From Salivita marina (GTDB lineage: Bacteria; Pseudomonadota; Gammaproteobacteria; Pseudomonadales; Azotimanducaceae), in NCBI GenBank assembly GCA_038144425.1, contig JAYQNS010000003.1:434001-498000 (forward strand): DNA of 64,000 nt, read 5' to 3'. The notes below the pieces were generated by a model, which had not been told where the DNA came from, searched no databases, and saw only the letters and a program-made list of their open reading frames with translations. Of the stretch, positions 44,431-52,592 are shown in pieces. The position numbers were made by a program, and so were the translations under genes. Position 1 is the first letter of the stretch; each line of letters opens with the position of its first letter.

Positions 44431-44503
44431 CCGCGCCCCAGGGATTTCCCGGCATAATCCGCCTCGCCCAAAATTTCAGTTCCCGAAAGAGGGAGTGCAC
44501 TCC

Positions 44504-46108
44504 ATGGCCGTCACCCGCCGTCACCTGCTCCGCAGCTCCGCCGCAAGCCTGACCCTACCGCTCCTTAGCGCCTGCGCGAGCCCCTTCGCATCGCCGTCAG
44601 CCGAGGCCGGCCGCACTGTCTTTCTTCACGGCGTCGCCTCCGGGGATCCCAGCCAGGACAGCATCGTACTCTGGACCCGCGCCACACCACAGCGGGCCGG
44701 CGCACCCCTTACCGTAGGCTGGGCCCTTTATACCGACCCGCAGGGTCAGCGACCGCTTCGGCGCGGCGAGGTGAGCACCCATGGCGGACGCGACTACACC
44801 GTGAAAGTTATTGTCGACGGCCTGGACCCCGGGCGCATCTACTATTATCGCTTCTTTGCTGCCAGGGAAGCGTCCCCCCTGGGCCGGACTCGCACCCTTC
44901 CGGGCCCGGGCGTCGATCACCTGCGCATTGCCTACACCTCCTGTTCCCACTGGCTCTTCGGCTACTTCAACGCCTACGGTGCTATGGCGCGGCGCAACGA
45001 CCTCGACCTTGTGCTCCATCTTGGCGACTACATCTATGAGTATGGCAACGGCGAATATGGCGACGGGACCGACCTTGGGCGGCGCCACGCGCCAGATCGG
45101 GAGATCACTACCCTTGCCGATTATCGAGAACGCTATGCTCTCTATCGAACGGATGCAGATCTGCAAGAACTGCACCGACAGCATCCCTTGGTGGTGATCT
45201 GGGATGACCATGAGTCCGCCAACAACAGTTGGCGGGATGGCGCGCAGAATCATAACGAGGGGGAAGGGGCCTGGGCCGCGCGGAAACGGGCAGCGGTGAA
45301 AGCGTGGCACGAGTGGCTGCCCACTCGGGAAGCGCAAAGCCCGGGGGACGCCCGAATTTGGCGCAGCTTCCGCTTCGGGGATCTGCTCGATCTCACCATG
45401 TTGGATACCCGTCTCTATGGCCGGGACCGGGAAGCAGCCCACCCCAAGGACCACGCGGTGATCCAGAATCCGAAGCGAAGCCTCCTTGGCCCCACCCAGG
45501 AAGCATGGCTGTACGATCAGCTTCAGCGCTCCAAGGGCGACGGCGTAAATTGGCGGATTCTTGGCCAGCAGGTGATGCTGGGCCAGCTCGGAGGCTACGG
45601 CGACACCCCCATTCTGAACACGGACCAGTGGGATGGTTACCCCCACGCTCGCACCCGGCTCCTCAACGTGCTTGAGGAAGGGCGCATCGACAACGTGGCG
45701 GTGTTGACCGGAGATATTCACTCCTCCTGGGCCCTCGATGTAGCCCGGGACCCCTTCGGCGCGGCCTACAGCGCGAGCACAGGAAAGGGCAGCCTCGCCG
45801 TGGAATTCGTCACCCCATCGGTGACCTCGCCCTTCCTTACGGACAGGAAAGCCGCGGAAGCCCAAGCAGATCAGGGCCTAGAGACCCACCCCCACATGAG
45901 ATTCATCGACCTCTTTCACAAGGGTTACGTGCTACTTGATATCACCCGGGACCGGCTCCAAGGCGAGTTCTGGCACCTAGCCACGATCACGGAAAGGCGC
46001 CGGGAAGAGCGGCTCGCGGCGGCCTACTTCACGACCCGGGGCAACAACCACCTGGAGGCGGCTCGCGGCGCCAGCGCCCCCGGAGCGCTCAGGGAACCCG
46101 CTGCCTAG
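44504..46108 (+). CDS. phoD: PhoD-like alkaline phosphatase
   Basis: A 534-residue metallophosphatase of the PhoD family. The N-terminus has a Tat motif (TRRHLLRSS) followed by a possible lipobox (LLSAC). Family blocks are GVASGDPSQDSIVLWTR, HLGDYIYEYG, WDDHESANNSW and LTGDIHSSW, which carry the Fe/Ca ligands. It releases phosphate from phosphodiesters and monoesters outside the cytoplasm. ATG 44504 is preceded by AAAGAGGGA; a GTG nine bases earlier is too close to it. A Pho-box-like site lies about 75 bp upstream. Confidence 0.92.
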   Translation: MAVTRRHLLRSSAASLTLPLLSACASPFASPSAEAGRTVFLHGVASGDPSQDSIVLWTRATPQRAGAPLTVGWALYTDPQGQRPLRRGEVSTHGGRDYTVKVIVDGLDPGRIYYYRFFAAREASPLGRTRTLPGPGVDHLRIAYTSCSHWLFGYFNAYGAMARRNDLDLVLHLGDYIYEYGNGEYGDGTDLGRRHAPDREITTLADYRERYALYRTDADLQELHRQHPLVVIWDDHESANNSWRDGAQNHNEGEGAWAARKRAAVKAWHEWLPTREAQSPGDARIWRSFRFGDLLDLTMLDTRLYGRDREAAHPKDHAVIQNPKRSLLGPTQEAWLYDQLQRSKGDGVNWRILGQQVMLGQLGGYGDTPILNTDQWDGYPHARTRLLNVLEEGRIDNVAVLTGDIHSSWALDVARDPFGAAYSASTGKGSLAVEFVTPSVTSPFLTDRKAAEAQADQGLETHPHMRFIDLFHKGYVLLDITRDRLQGEFWHLATITERRREERLAAAYFTTRGNNHLEAARGASAPGALREPAA

Positions 46109-46181
46109 GCAGGGTTGGGCCGCGGGGTCTAAACTCCTAGAAAGCGAAATATAGGGGTGCAGGCACCGGGGAGGTAAGAAT

Positions 46182-47465
46182 ATGACGCTGCGACGACGCG
46201 ATGTTTTGAAGGGGGGCGCCCTTGGCGCCCTCGCCACGGGGCTTGGGGGAGGCTTGGCGCAAAGGGCCCTGGGCGCGGAAGGCGGCGCACGGGGCTTAGC
46301 CCCGGCGGGGGTGGGAGAGGCGGGGCTTCGGGGGGTGCGAGCGGCCTTCACCTTCGATGAGCGCCACGTACCTATGAATGCGGCCAATCTCTGCCCTGCT
46401 CCGCTCCGCGTGACCCAGCGCCAGCAGGCCCTGGGCGCCGCCATCGACGCCGATTGCTCCTTCCAAAACCGAGGCCCGATTGAAGCTCTGCGCGAGGACG
46501 CTAGATCCGCAGTTGCGACCCTGCTCGGTGCCCAGGCGGATCATCTCGCGCTGGTCCGCAACACCAGCGAAGCCAACAACATCGTCAATGCCGGCCTTGA
46601 CCTCGGCCCTGGCGATGAGGTCGTGCTTTGGGACCAAAACCATCCCACAAACCTCGTGGCCTGGAAGGTGCGCGCGGCGCGCTACGGCTTCGCCCTGAAA
46701 ATCATTACCTTTCCGGCCAACCCCGGGGATGAGGAGGAACTCCTCGCCCCTCTGGAAGCGGCCCTGAGCCCACGCACTCGGGTGGTGGCCCTGAGCCATG
46801 TGTCCAACGTCAGCGGTCTGGCCCTCCCCCTCCCGTTGATCGGCGCGCGCCTCGCCGACCGAGGCGTGCCCCACTTTCACGTGGATGGGGCGCAAAGCTT
46901 TGGGGCGCTCGCGGTTGATCTTAAAGCGAGCGGCGCCCACAGCTATAGCGGGAGCGCCCACAAGTGGTTCATGGGGCCCAAGGAGGTCGGCATCCTGTGG
47001 GTGCGGGAAGACCGCATTCAAAGCCTCTGGCCCTCCGTGGTGGCGCCGGGCTGGGGCGTCGACGCAGACCCGGACCCTGTGGGGGCGCGAAAGTTCGAGT
47101 CCCTAGGCCAACGCGACGACGCCGCCCTTGGCGCCATGGTGGAAGCCGCAGCGCTCCATCGCACGCTGGGGCCCAAGGCCATCGAGGCGCAGCTGAAGGC
47201 CCATGTCCGCACCCTTAAGGACGGGCTCCGGGACCTCGGGGCCCCGGTCCTTACCCCCGAAGCAGACCGCTTCAGCGCTGGAGTCTGCATTGTTTCCGTA
47301 CCGGGCCCCAACCGTCAGGCCCTGTTTCAGGCGCTTTATGAGAAGCACGGCCTCATTGCCGCACCCACCGGGGGCCTGCGCCTGTCCCCCCACGTGTACA
47401 ACACGGACGATCACATTCGCCGCGCCCTCGAGGCCGTGGCCGAGGAACGGGCCCTCTGGGCCTAA
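46182..47465 (+). CDS. Tat-targeted class V aminotransferase-like PLP protein
   Basis: A 427-residue fold-type I PLP enzyme of the class V group (isopenicillin-N epimerase, cysteine desulfurase and EgtE relatives). The PLP Lys is in GSAHKWFMGPKEVG, with the Asp-x-Ala-Gln motif in HVDGAQSFG. The N-terminus reads LRRRDVLKGGALGALATGL, a twin-arginine signal followed by a hydrophobic segment and Ala-x-Ala, so the enzyme is probably exported with its cofactor. A sulfurtransferase gene follows after 19 bp. The substrate is unknown; lyase or desulfurase activity is possible. Confidence 0.83.
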   Translation: MTLRRRDVLKGGALGALATGLGGGLAQRALGAEGGARGLAPAGVGEAGLRGVRAAFTFDERHVPMNAANLCPAPLRVTQRQQALGAAIDADCSFQNRGPIEALREDARSAVATLLGAQADHLALVRNTSEANNIVNAGLDLGPGDEVVLWDQNHPTNLVAWKVRAARYGFALKIITFPANPGDEEELLAPLEAALSPRTRVVALSHVSNVSGLALPLPLIGARLADRGVPHFHVDGAQSFGALAVDLKASGAHSYSGSAHKWFMGPKEVGILWVREDRIQSLWPSVVAPGWGVDADPDPVGARKFESLGQRDDAALGAMVEAAALHRTLGPKAIEAQLKAHVRTLKDGLRDLGAPVLTPEADRFSAGVCIVSVPGPNRQALFQALYEKHGLIAAPTGGLRLSPHVYNTDDHIRRALEAVAEERALWA

Positions 47466-47484
47466 GCACAGGGGAGAGAACACC

Positions 47485-48351
47485 ATGGCACTGCAGGCAC
47501 CCACCCAACTCATTACCGTCGCCGAGCTTCAAGACGCTGAGGACACAGCGCGCGTTTTTGACTGCACCGTTCACCTCCGCCCGGACCCACCCCGGGCCTA
47601 CCGGGTCGAAAGTGGCCTTGCGGACTACGAGGCGGGTCACATTCCGGGCGCCGCCTTTCTCGACCTTCAGGGCACGCTCTCAGACAACAGCGCGCCGCAC
47701 CGCTTCACCCGCCTGGAGGATCGGGCGCTGGGCGCGGCCTTCGCTGCCGAGGGGGTGGTGGATGACGCGGAGCTTGTGCTCTACAGCAGCGGCCATCCCA
47801 TGTGGGCTACCCGCGTCTGGTGGATGCTCCGAGCCCTCGGGGTTTCGGCCAAGGTCCTTGACGGGGGCCTGGCTGCCTGGAAAGCCACGGGCGCGCCCCT
47901 GGCCACGGGACAGGAACGCTACGAGCCGGGCGCGCTGACCATCTCACCAAAGCCTGCGCTTTGGGCAGATCAAGCGGCGGTGCTCGGTGCCATTGACGCC
48001 CCCGGCGTCTGCACCATCAACGCGCTGGCGCCAGAGGTCTACCGCGGGGACGGCGGCGCCAACTACGGCCGCCGGGGCCACATTACCGGGTCCGTCAACG
48101 TGCCCTTCGCTGCCCTTTTCCAAGGGTCTGCCCTGGAATTTGCAGATGCAGCGACGCTGAAAGGCGCTTTCGAGACGGTAAAGGCCTTCGATCAAGAGGT
48201 GATTTGCTATTGCGGAGGCGGCATCTCCGCCACCTGTGACGCCTTCGCCCTTGTCGCCCTGGGGCATGAGAAGGTGGCGGTCTACGACGGCTCCATGAGC
48301 GAATGGGTCGCGGACCCGAGCCTTCCCATGCGGGAAGGCGCGGAGCCCTAG
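47485..48351 (+). CDS. Two-domain sulfurtransferase (rhodanese/MST type)
   Basis: A 288-residue protein with tandem rhodanese folds. The C-terminal domain has the active loop ICYCGGGISATCDAF with the catalytic Cys; the loop reads CGGGIS rather than the more usual CGSGVTA of 3-mercaptopyruvate sulfurtransferase or CRKGVT of thiosulfate enzymes. The N-terminal domain lacks a Cys at the equivalent position (LYSSGHPMW), as expected for the inactive half. ATG 47485 follows GGGGAGAG. It would move sulfane sulfur between thiols and acceptors and may work with the preceding PLP protein. Confidence 0.85.
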   Translation: MALQAPTQLITVAELQDAEDTARVFDCTVHLRPDPPRAYRVESGLADYEAGHIPGAAFLDLQGTLSDNSAPHRFTRLEDRALGAAFAAEGVVDDAELVLYSSGHPMWATRVWWMLRALGVSAKVLDGGLAAWKATGAPLATGQERYEPGALTISPKPALWADQAAVLGAIDAPGVCTINALAPEVYRGDGGANYGRRGHITGSVNVPFAALFQGSALEFADAATLKGAFETVKAFDQEVICYCGGGISATCDAFALVALGHEKVAVYDGSMSEWVADPSLPMREGAEP

Positions 48352-48358
48352 GGTAGCC

Positions 48359-49434
48359 TTAGCCGTCTTCGGACACGAAGCCCTTCCAGGTGGCCATGTA
48401 ATCGACAAACTTGGGCCCGAGCCCCTCGGTCACGAGGTGTGCTCGGGACACCGGCAAGGTGGCCGCCTGGAAGTTCCCGTCCGCTGCGAGGCGCTTCGGG
48501 AAATCGTGGTGAAGAATGGCAGCGCGCCCGAGCAGCACGAAGTCCGCGCCCTGTTCAAGAGCAAAACGCACGTCCTCACCGCTGTTAATCTTCCCCGCCA
48601 CGCCCACGGCCACGTTCCCCCGAGGAAGCGCCATGAACGGTGCAATGAGGGGCGTTTCTGGAGCATCGAGCGCCGCCTTTCGAATATCCCAAAGGGATAG
48701 GTCGAGGTAATCGATCTTCCCCTCCCCCAGCAGGCGCCGTGCAATCTCCGTGGCGTCATCGAGAGTCATGCCAAAGCGCTCCGGGGACAAACGAACCCCG
48801 AGCTGGAATGCGGCGCCGCAGCGCGCGCGAATGCCGTCGATAATGCGTTGCAAGGGCGCCATGCGGTTCTCAAGGCTGCCCCCGAAGCAGTCGTCCCGCC
48901 GGTTCGTCTCCGCGCTTAGGAACTGGCAGAGCAGATAGCCGTGGGCGCCATGAAGCTCCACGCCATGAAAACCTGCCTCTTCAGCGCGCTCGGCGCCGCG
49001 AATGAAGGCCTCAATCATGGTTTCCACTTCGTCTTCCGTCAGGGCTCGGGCCCCAAACTCCTCCTGCGGCGACGCGCTCACCGGCGCTTCCCCAATCAGC
49101 TCCGCTGGGGACCGCATGCCCGCATGGTGCAGCTGCACGGAGGACAGCCCGCCCTGGGCGTTCAGCGCGGCGGCGAGGCGCGTCAGCCCCGGCAGGTGAT
49201 CGTCGGAGAAGATGCCTAGCTGCCCAGGAAAGCCCTGGCCGATGGCCTGCACATGAGCCGCGCAGGTCATGGTGAGCCCAAAGCCCCCCTCGGCCCGCTT
49301 CGTCAGCCAGGTGAATTCGTCGTCGGAGAGCGTTCCATCGGCATGGCTCTGAAGATTGGTGAGGGGCGCCAGCATCAACCGGTTGGGCATGGCGGGGCCG
49401 CGGGGAGGGTTAGGGGCGCATGAACGTCGGTCAT
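48359..49434 (-). CDS. NADH:flavin oxidoreductase (Old Yellow Enzyme family), N-terminus apparently frameshifted
   Basis: An FMN-dependent TIM-barrel ene-reductase. Visible family blocks are NRLMLAPLTN, VQLHHAGMRS, FHGVELHGAHGYLLCQFLS, and LGVRLSPE. The intact frame can start only at ATG 49390 (343 residues), which lacks the family's first strand. In the next frame an ATG at 49434, preceded by AAGGA, encodes MTDVHAPLTLP and then runs to an early stop. Adding one G to the four-G run at 49402-49405 would join both into one normal N-terminus. The gene is therefore either frameshifted or carries a sequence error. It starts 11 bp after the enoyl-CoA hydratase gene. Confidence 0.85.
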
Positions 49435-49445
49435 CAGTAGAGTCC

Positions 49446-50282
49446 TTAGGCGTCTTGGTAAGCGGGATCGCGTTTCTCCAGGAAGGCGCCAATGCCCTCC
49501 CGCATATCATCGGTCTGGGCACAGAGGATTTGCTGCCGATCCTCCAAGGCAATGGCCGCTTCGAGGCTTTGGGCGTCGATATTCATGTTCAACGCTTCCT
49601 TCGTGAGCCGCACCCCCAGAGGCGAGTTCGCCAGGATCGCATCGACCATGGCCTGGCCTCGCGCCTCAAGATCGGCCTCCGGGACCAGGTCAGAAACGAG
49701 GCCTACCTTAAGCGCCCGCTCCGCATCGATGAAGGCGCCGGTGAGTAGCAGCTCCGAAGCCAGTGCGCTCCCCACAAGCCGAGGAAGGAAATAGGAGACG
49801 CCCACATCGCAGGCCGTGAGTCCAATGCGAATAAACGCTGCGTTCATGCGCGCCCCGGGGCCCGCCAGGCGGATATCGGAAGCCAGGGCCAGGGCGAAGC
49901 CGCCGCCGCTCGCGGCGCCGTGAATCAGAGAAATGATTGGCTGGGGCGCCCGGCGCATGCGCATGACAATTTCCGATACCCGGCGCTGCACCCGCAACCC
50001 GTTCACAGGACCGCCCTCCCCGGGCTCCCGCCGCTCCTTAAGATCGAGCCCCGCGCAGAAAGCCTTCCCCGCGCCCCGGAGCACCACGGCGCGGATCTCC
50101 GGCCGCGTGTAGAGCTCCCCGAAATAGTGCTGAAGCTCGAGCATCATGGTACGGCTCATCGCGTTTAGGCTTTCCGGCCGGTTTAAGGTGACCCAGTGGG
50201 CCCCGCCCCGATGCTCCACGGTAAAGCTTTCGTAGGCGCTGTCCTGCGGGGGCTTCGGGCGATAGAGGCTCGGATCGGCCAT
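49446..50282 (-). CDS. Enoyl-CoA hydratase/isomerase family protein
   Basis: A 278-residue crotonase-fold protein. The oxyanion-hole segments are AGKAFCAGLDLKE and HGAASGGGFALALASDIRL. The Glu expected at the first catalytic position of hydratases lies in the region IRLAGPGARMNAAFIRIGL without an obvious Glu, so the exact reaction (hydratase, isomerase or other) is uncertain. GAGGAG precedes ATG 50282, which overlaps the stop of the upstream phosphatase gene by one base. It belongs to an operon with the flavin oxidoreductase. Confidence 0.85.
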   Translation of the reverse strand: MADPSLYRPKPPQDSAYESFTVEHRGGAHWVTLNRPESLNAMSRTMMLELQHYFGELYTRPEIRAVVLRGAGKAFCAGLDLKERREPGEGGPVNGLRVQRRVSEIVMRMRRAPQPIISLIHGAASGGGFALALASDIRLAGPGARMNAAFIRIGLTACDVGVSYFLPRLVGSALASELLLTGAFIDAERALKVGLVSDLVPEADLEARGQAMVDAILANSPLGVRLTKEALNMNIDAQSLEAAIALEDRQQILCAQTDDMREGIGAFLEKRDPAYQDA

Positions 50283-50989
50283 CAGAAAGTCTCCTCGGTC
50301 AACCAAGGCAGGGGCCTCGGCGGAAGGTCATGGGTCGTTAGGAAAGCCTGCCCGTCGGCTTCGAAGAGCACGAGGCCATCGAGATAGCGCACCGGGGCGT
50401 CCTCCGAAGGCGCCAGGGCTCCGGCCACGGCCCGGAGCAGGTACAGGGTGAGGTCGTGACTGACATGAACGTCGAGAAGCGCCCACCCTTCTCCCTCTGG
50501 GCGCGCCTCCAGGCGCACCCACAGAAGGCGCAGCAGGGTCATCGCCGCCTGTTCAGCGTTCATCATGATGTCCTCCGCCAGGTCCCCGGCCTGCCAAGCC
50601 GCGACAAAGTTCGGCAGATTCATGCGGATCTCGCTCATGGCCTTGAACATGCGCTGCTGATCGAGGGCGTAGAACACCCCAAGGGCCTCCACGGGGCGCA
50701 CTCTCCCCCGGGACGAGGCATTCTGACCCTGGCAAATCAGCTCGGCAGTTTCCACGCAGCGCCCCGCGGGGGAACTGTAGGCCCGAAGGGCCCAAGCCGA
50801 ACCAAGGCGCTCCCCGAAGTTTCGCGCATAGGCGCGCCCCGCGTCCGTCAGGGGATTCGCGAGGTCGTGGCGCCCGGCCACATACTCCCTAGCCGAATGG
50901 CGCATGATGAGTGCCGCTCGCGTCACGCCTGCAGTTTCCAGCGAATCGAGCACGGCGAGGGTACGATCCCCATAAGCGTTTTTGGTCAT
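50282..50989 (-). CDS. Histidine phosphatase family protein
   Basis: A 235-residue branch 1 histidine-phosphatase-like protein. The nucleophile motif is LIMRHSARE rather than the usual RHGE, the second Arg is in SSPAGRCVETAE, and the distal His is in VHVSHDLTL. The phosphohistidine-type His residues remain, so it may still be a phosphatase. The substrate is unknown. It leads the operon with the hydratase and ene-reductase and is divergent from an acyl-CoA dehydrogenase; 50990-51218 holds no visible gene. Confidence 0.78.
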   Translation of the reverse strand: MTKNAYGDRTLAVLDSLETAGVTRAALIMRHSAREYVAGRHDLANPLTDAGRAYARNFGERLGSAWALRAYSSPAGRCVETAELICQGQNASSRGRVRPVEALGVFYALDQQRMFKAMSEIRMNLPNFVAAWQAGDLAEDIMMNAEQAAMTLLRLLWVRLEARPEGEGWALLDVHVSHDLTLYLLRAVAGALAPSEDAPVRYLDGLVLFEADGQAFLTTHDLPPRPLPWLTEETF

Positions 50990-51218
50990 GACATCTCTCC
51001 CCGGCCCGAAGGCTATAGCAGAGCGCCGGGCCCAGGGAAGGGTCTACCCGTTATTCGCGGAGCGCATGATCGGCATCAAGAACTTTTATTCGCCTCATGA
51101 CGCGCCCGCGGGCTAGACTGACGCCGTGCGGCGAGCGATGGGCGCTCCCGCACCACAGGAGGGATCAGCTCGGCGCGCCTGAGGGCCCGGCGGGCCACCG
51201 GAGAGAGGATGTATCGCC

Positions 51219-52484
51219 ATGGATCTTGGAGTATCCGATCACGTCAGGCCCCTGCTTGATGACGTCACCGCTTTCATCAACGAACACATCGTTCCCAACG
51301 AGAAGACCTTTGCCGACCAGGTAGAGGCCGGCGGCCGTTGGTGCGAAACGCCAATTATGGAAGAGCTTAAGGAAAAGGCCCGGGCCAAGGGGCTGTGGAA
51401 CTTCTTCCTCCCCGAGTCCGAGCGCGGCGCGGGGCTCACGAACGTGGACTACGCGCACCTTGCAGAGCAGATGGGCAAATACCCCCTGTCCTCAGAGGTC
51501 TTCAACTGCGCAGCCCCGGATACGGGGAACATGGAAGTCATCGAGCGCTACGGCAGCGAAGATCAAAAGAAGGAATGGCTCGAGCCCCTGCTGGCCGGCA
51601 AGATTCGCAGCGCGTTCTGCATGACCGAGCCCTATTCGGCCTCCTCCGACGCCACCCAGATCTCTCTGGAAGCCCGCCTCGACGGAGATGAGTGGGTGCT
51701 GAATGGGGAGAAATGGTGGTCCTCCGGTATCGGTGATCCCCGCTGCAAGATTCTTATTGTCATGTGCGTCACCGAACCGGATGCACCGAAGCACGCACGG
51801 CAGTCGCAGATTCTCGTGCCGCGGGATACCCCGGGGATCGAAATCCTGAAGATGCAGCACGTCTTCGGCTACGATGACGCACCCCACGGCCACGGCCACG
51901 TGCGCTTCACCAACGTCCGCGTACCGAAGGAAAACATGATCCTTGGGTCTGGCCGGGGCTTCGAAATCGCCCAGGGTCGCCTTGGCCCTGGCCGTATTCA
52001 TCACTGCATGCGGTCCATCGGGGTTGCCGAGCGCGCCCTGGAGCTCATGTGCCGCCGAGGCCTCTCCAAGGAAGCCTTTGGTAAGCGCCTCGCCGATCTC
52101 GGCGGCAACTACGACAAAATTGCCGACGCCCGGATCAACATAGAAATGGCGCGCCTTCTGACCCTCAAGGCCGCCTGGATGATGGACACGGTTGGCAACA
52201 AGGTCGCCCGCTCAGAAATCGCCCAAATCAAGGTTGCGGTGCCTAACATCGCCCTTCAGGTGATTGATGACGCGATTCAGATCCACGGCGGTGCTGGGGT
52301 GTCTCAGGTCTTTCCGCTGGCAAAAATGTACGCCGGGCAGCGGACCCTCCGCCTGGCTGACGGTCCAGACGAGGTGCACCGTCGCACCGTCGCCCGCCTC
52401 GAGCTGGGCAAATACCCGGATATCGATCCGTCGGTTCCCGTGGACCATCAGTATGGCAATCCCCTGGGGCTCGGCGCCGCCTAA
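51219..52484 (+). CDS. Acyl-CoA dehydrogenase (ACAD10/11-like)
   Basis: A 421-residue FAD enzyme of beta-oxidation type. The FAD/substrate segments are CMTEPYSASSDATQ and LNGEKWWSSGIGDPR, and the family signature GPGRIHHCMRSIGVAERALELM is typical of the ACAD10/11 branch. The C-terminal IQIHGGAGVSQ and LADGPDEVHRRTVARLE are intact. It would oxidise an acyl-CoA to the 2-enoyl-CoA, which suits the nearby hydratase. A strong terminator follows at 52505-52538. Confidence 0.93.
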   Translation: MDLGVSDHVRPLLDDVTAFINEHIVPNEKTFADQVEAGGRWCETPIMEELKEKARAKGLWNFFLPESERGAGLTNVDYAHLAEQMGKYPLSSEVFNCAAPDTGNMEVIERYGSEDQKKEWLEPLLAGKIRSAFCMTEPYSASSDATQISLEARLDGDEWVLNGEKWWSSGIGDPRCKILIVMCVTEPDAPKHARQSQILVPRDTPGIEILKMQHVFGYDDAPHGHGHVRFTNVRVPKENMILGSGRGFEIAQGRLGPGRIHHCMRSIGVAERALELMCRRGLSKEAFGKRLADLGGNYDKIADARINIEMARLLTLKAAWMMDTVGNKVARSEIAQIKVAVPNIALQVIDDAIQIHGGAGVSQVFPLAKMYAGQRTLRLADGPDEVHRRTVARLELGKYPDIDPSVPVDHQYGNPLGLGAA

Positions 52485-52504
52485 GCGCGCTTGGCCGAAG
52501 GTCA

Positions 52505-52538
52505 AAAGGCCGGCCCCCAGGGGTCGGCCTTTTTTTTG
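52505..52538 (+). terminator. Rho-independent terminator after the acyl-CoA dehydrogenase
   Basis: A GC-rich hairpin (AAGGCCGGCCCC pairing with GGGGTCGGCCTT with one G-U pair and a very short loop) is followed by a run of eight T residues. It ends the acyl-CoA dehydrogenase transcript about 20 bp after its stop, before the Rid-protein gene. Confidence 0.93.
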
Positions 52539-52592
52539 GCGCCGCGGCGCCAGTGCTACACTCTGCCTCCTTATCTTCGGGGAGCACGGGCT

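Noticed and set aside
44597..45865. 422-codon open frame on the minus strand
   Set aside because: Fully antisense to phoD, whose metal-ligand motifs are on the plus strand; the antisense translation shows no recognisable domain.
50990..51218. Possible small gene or promoter in the 229-bp gap
   Set aside because: Only a weak TAGACT-like -10 without a -35 was found, and no convincing small coding frame.
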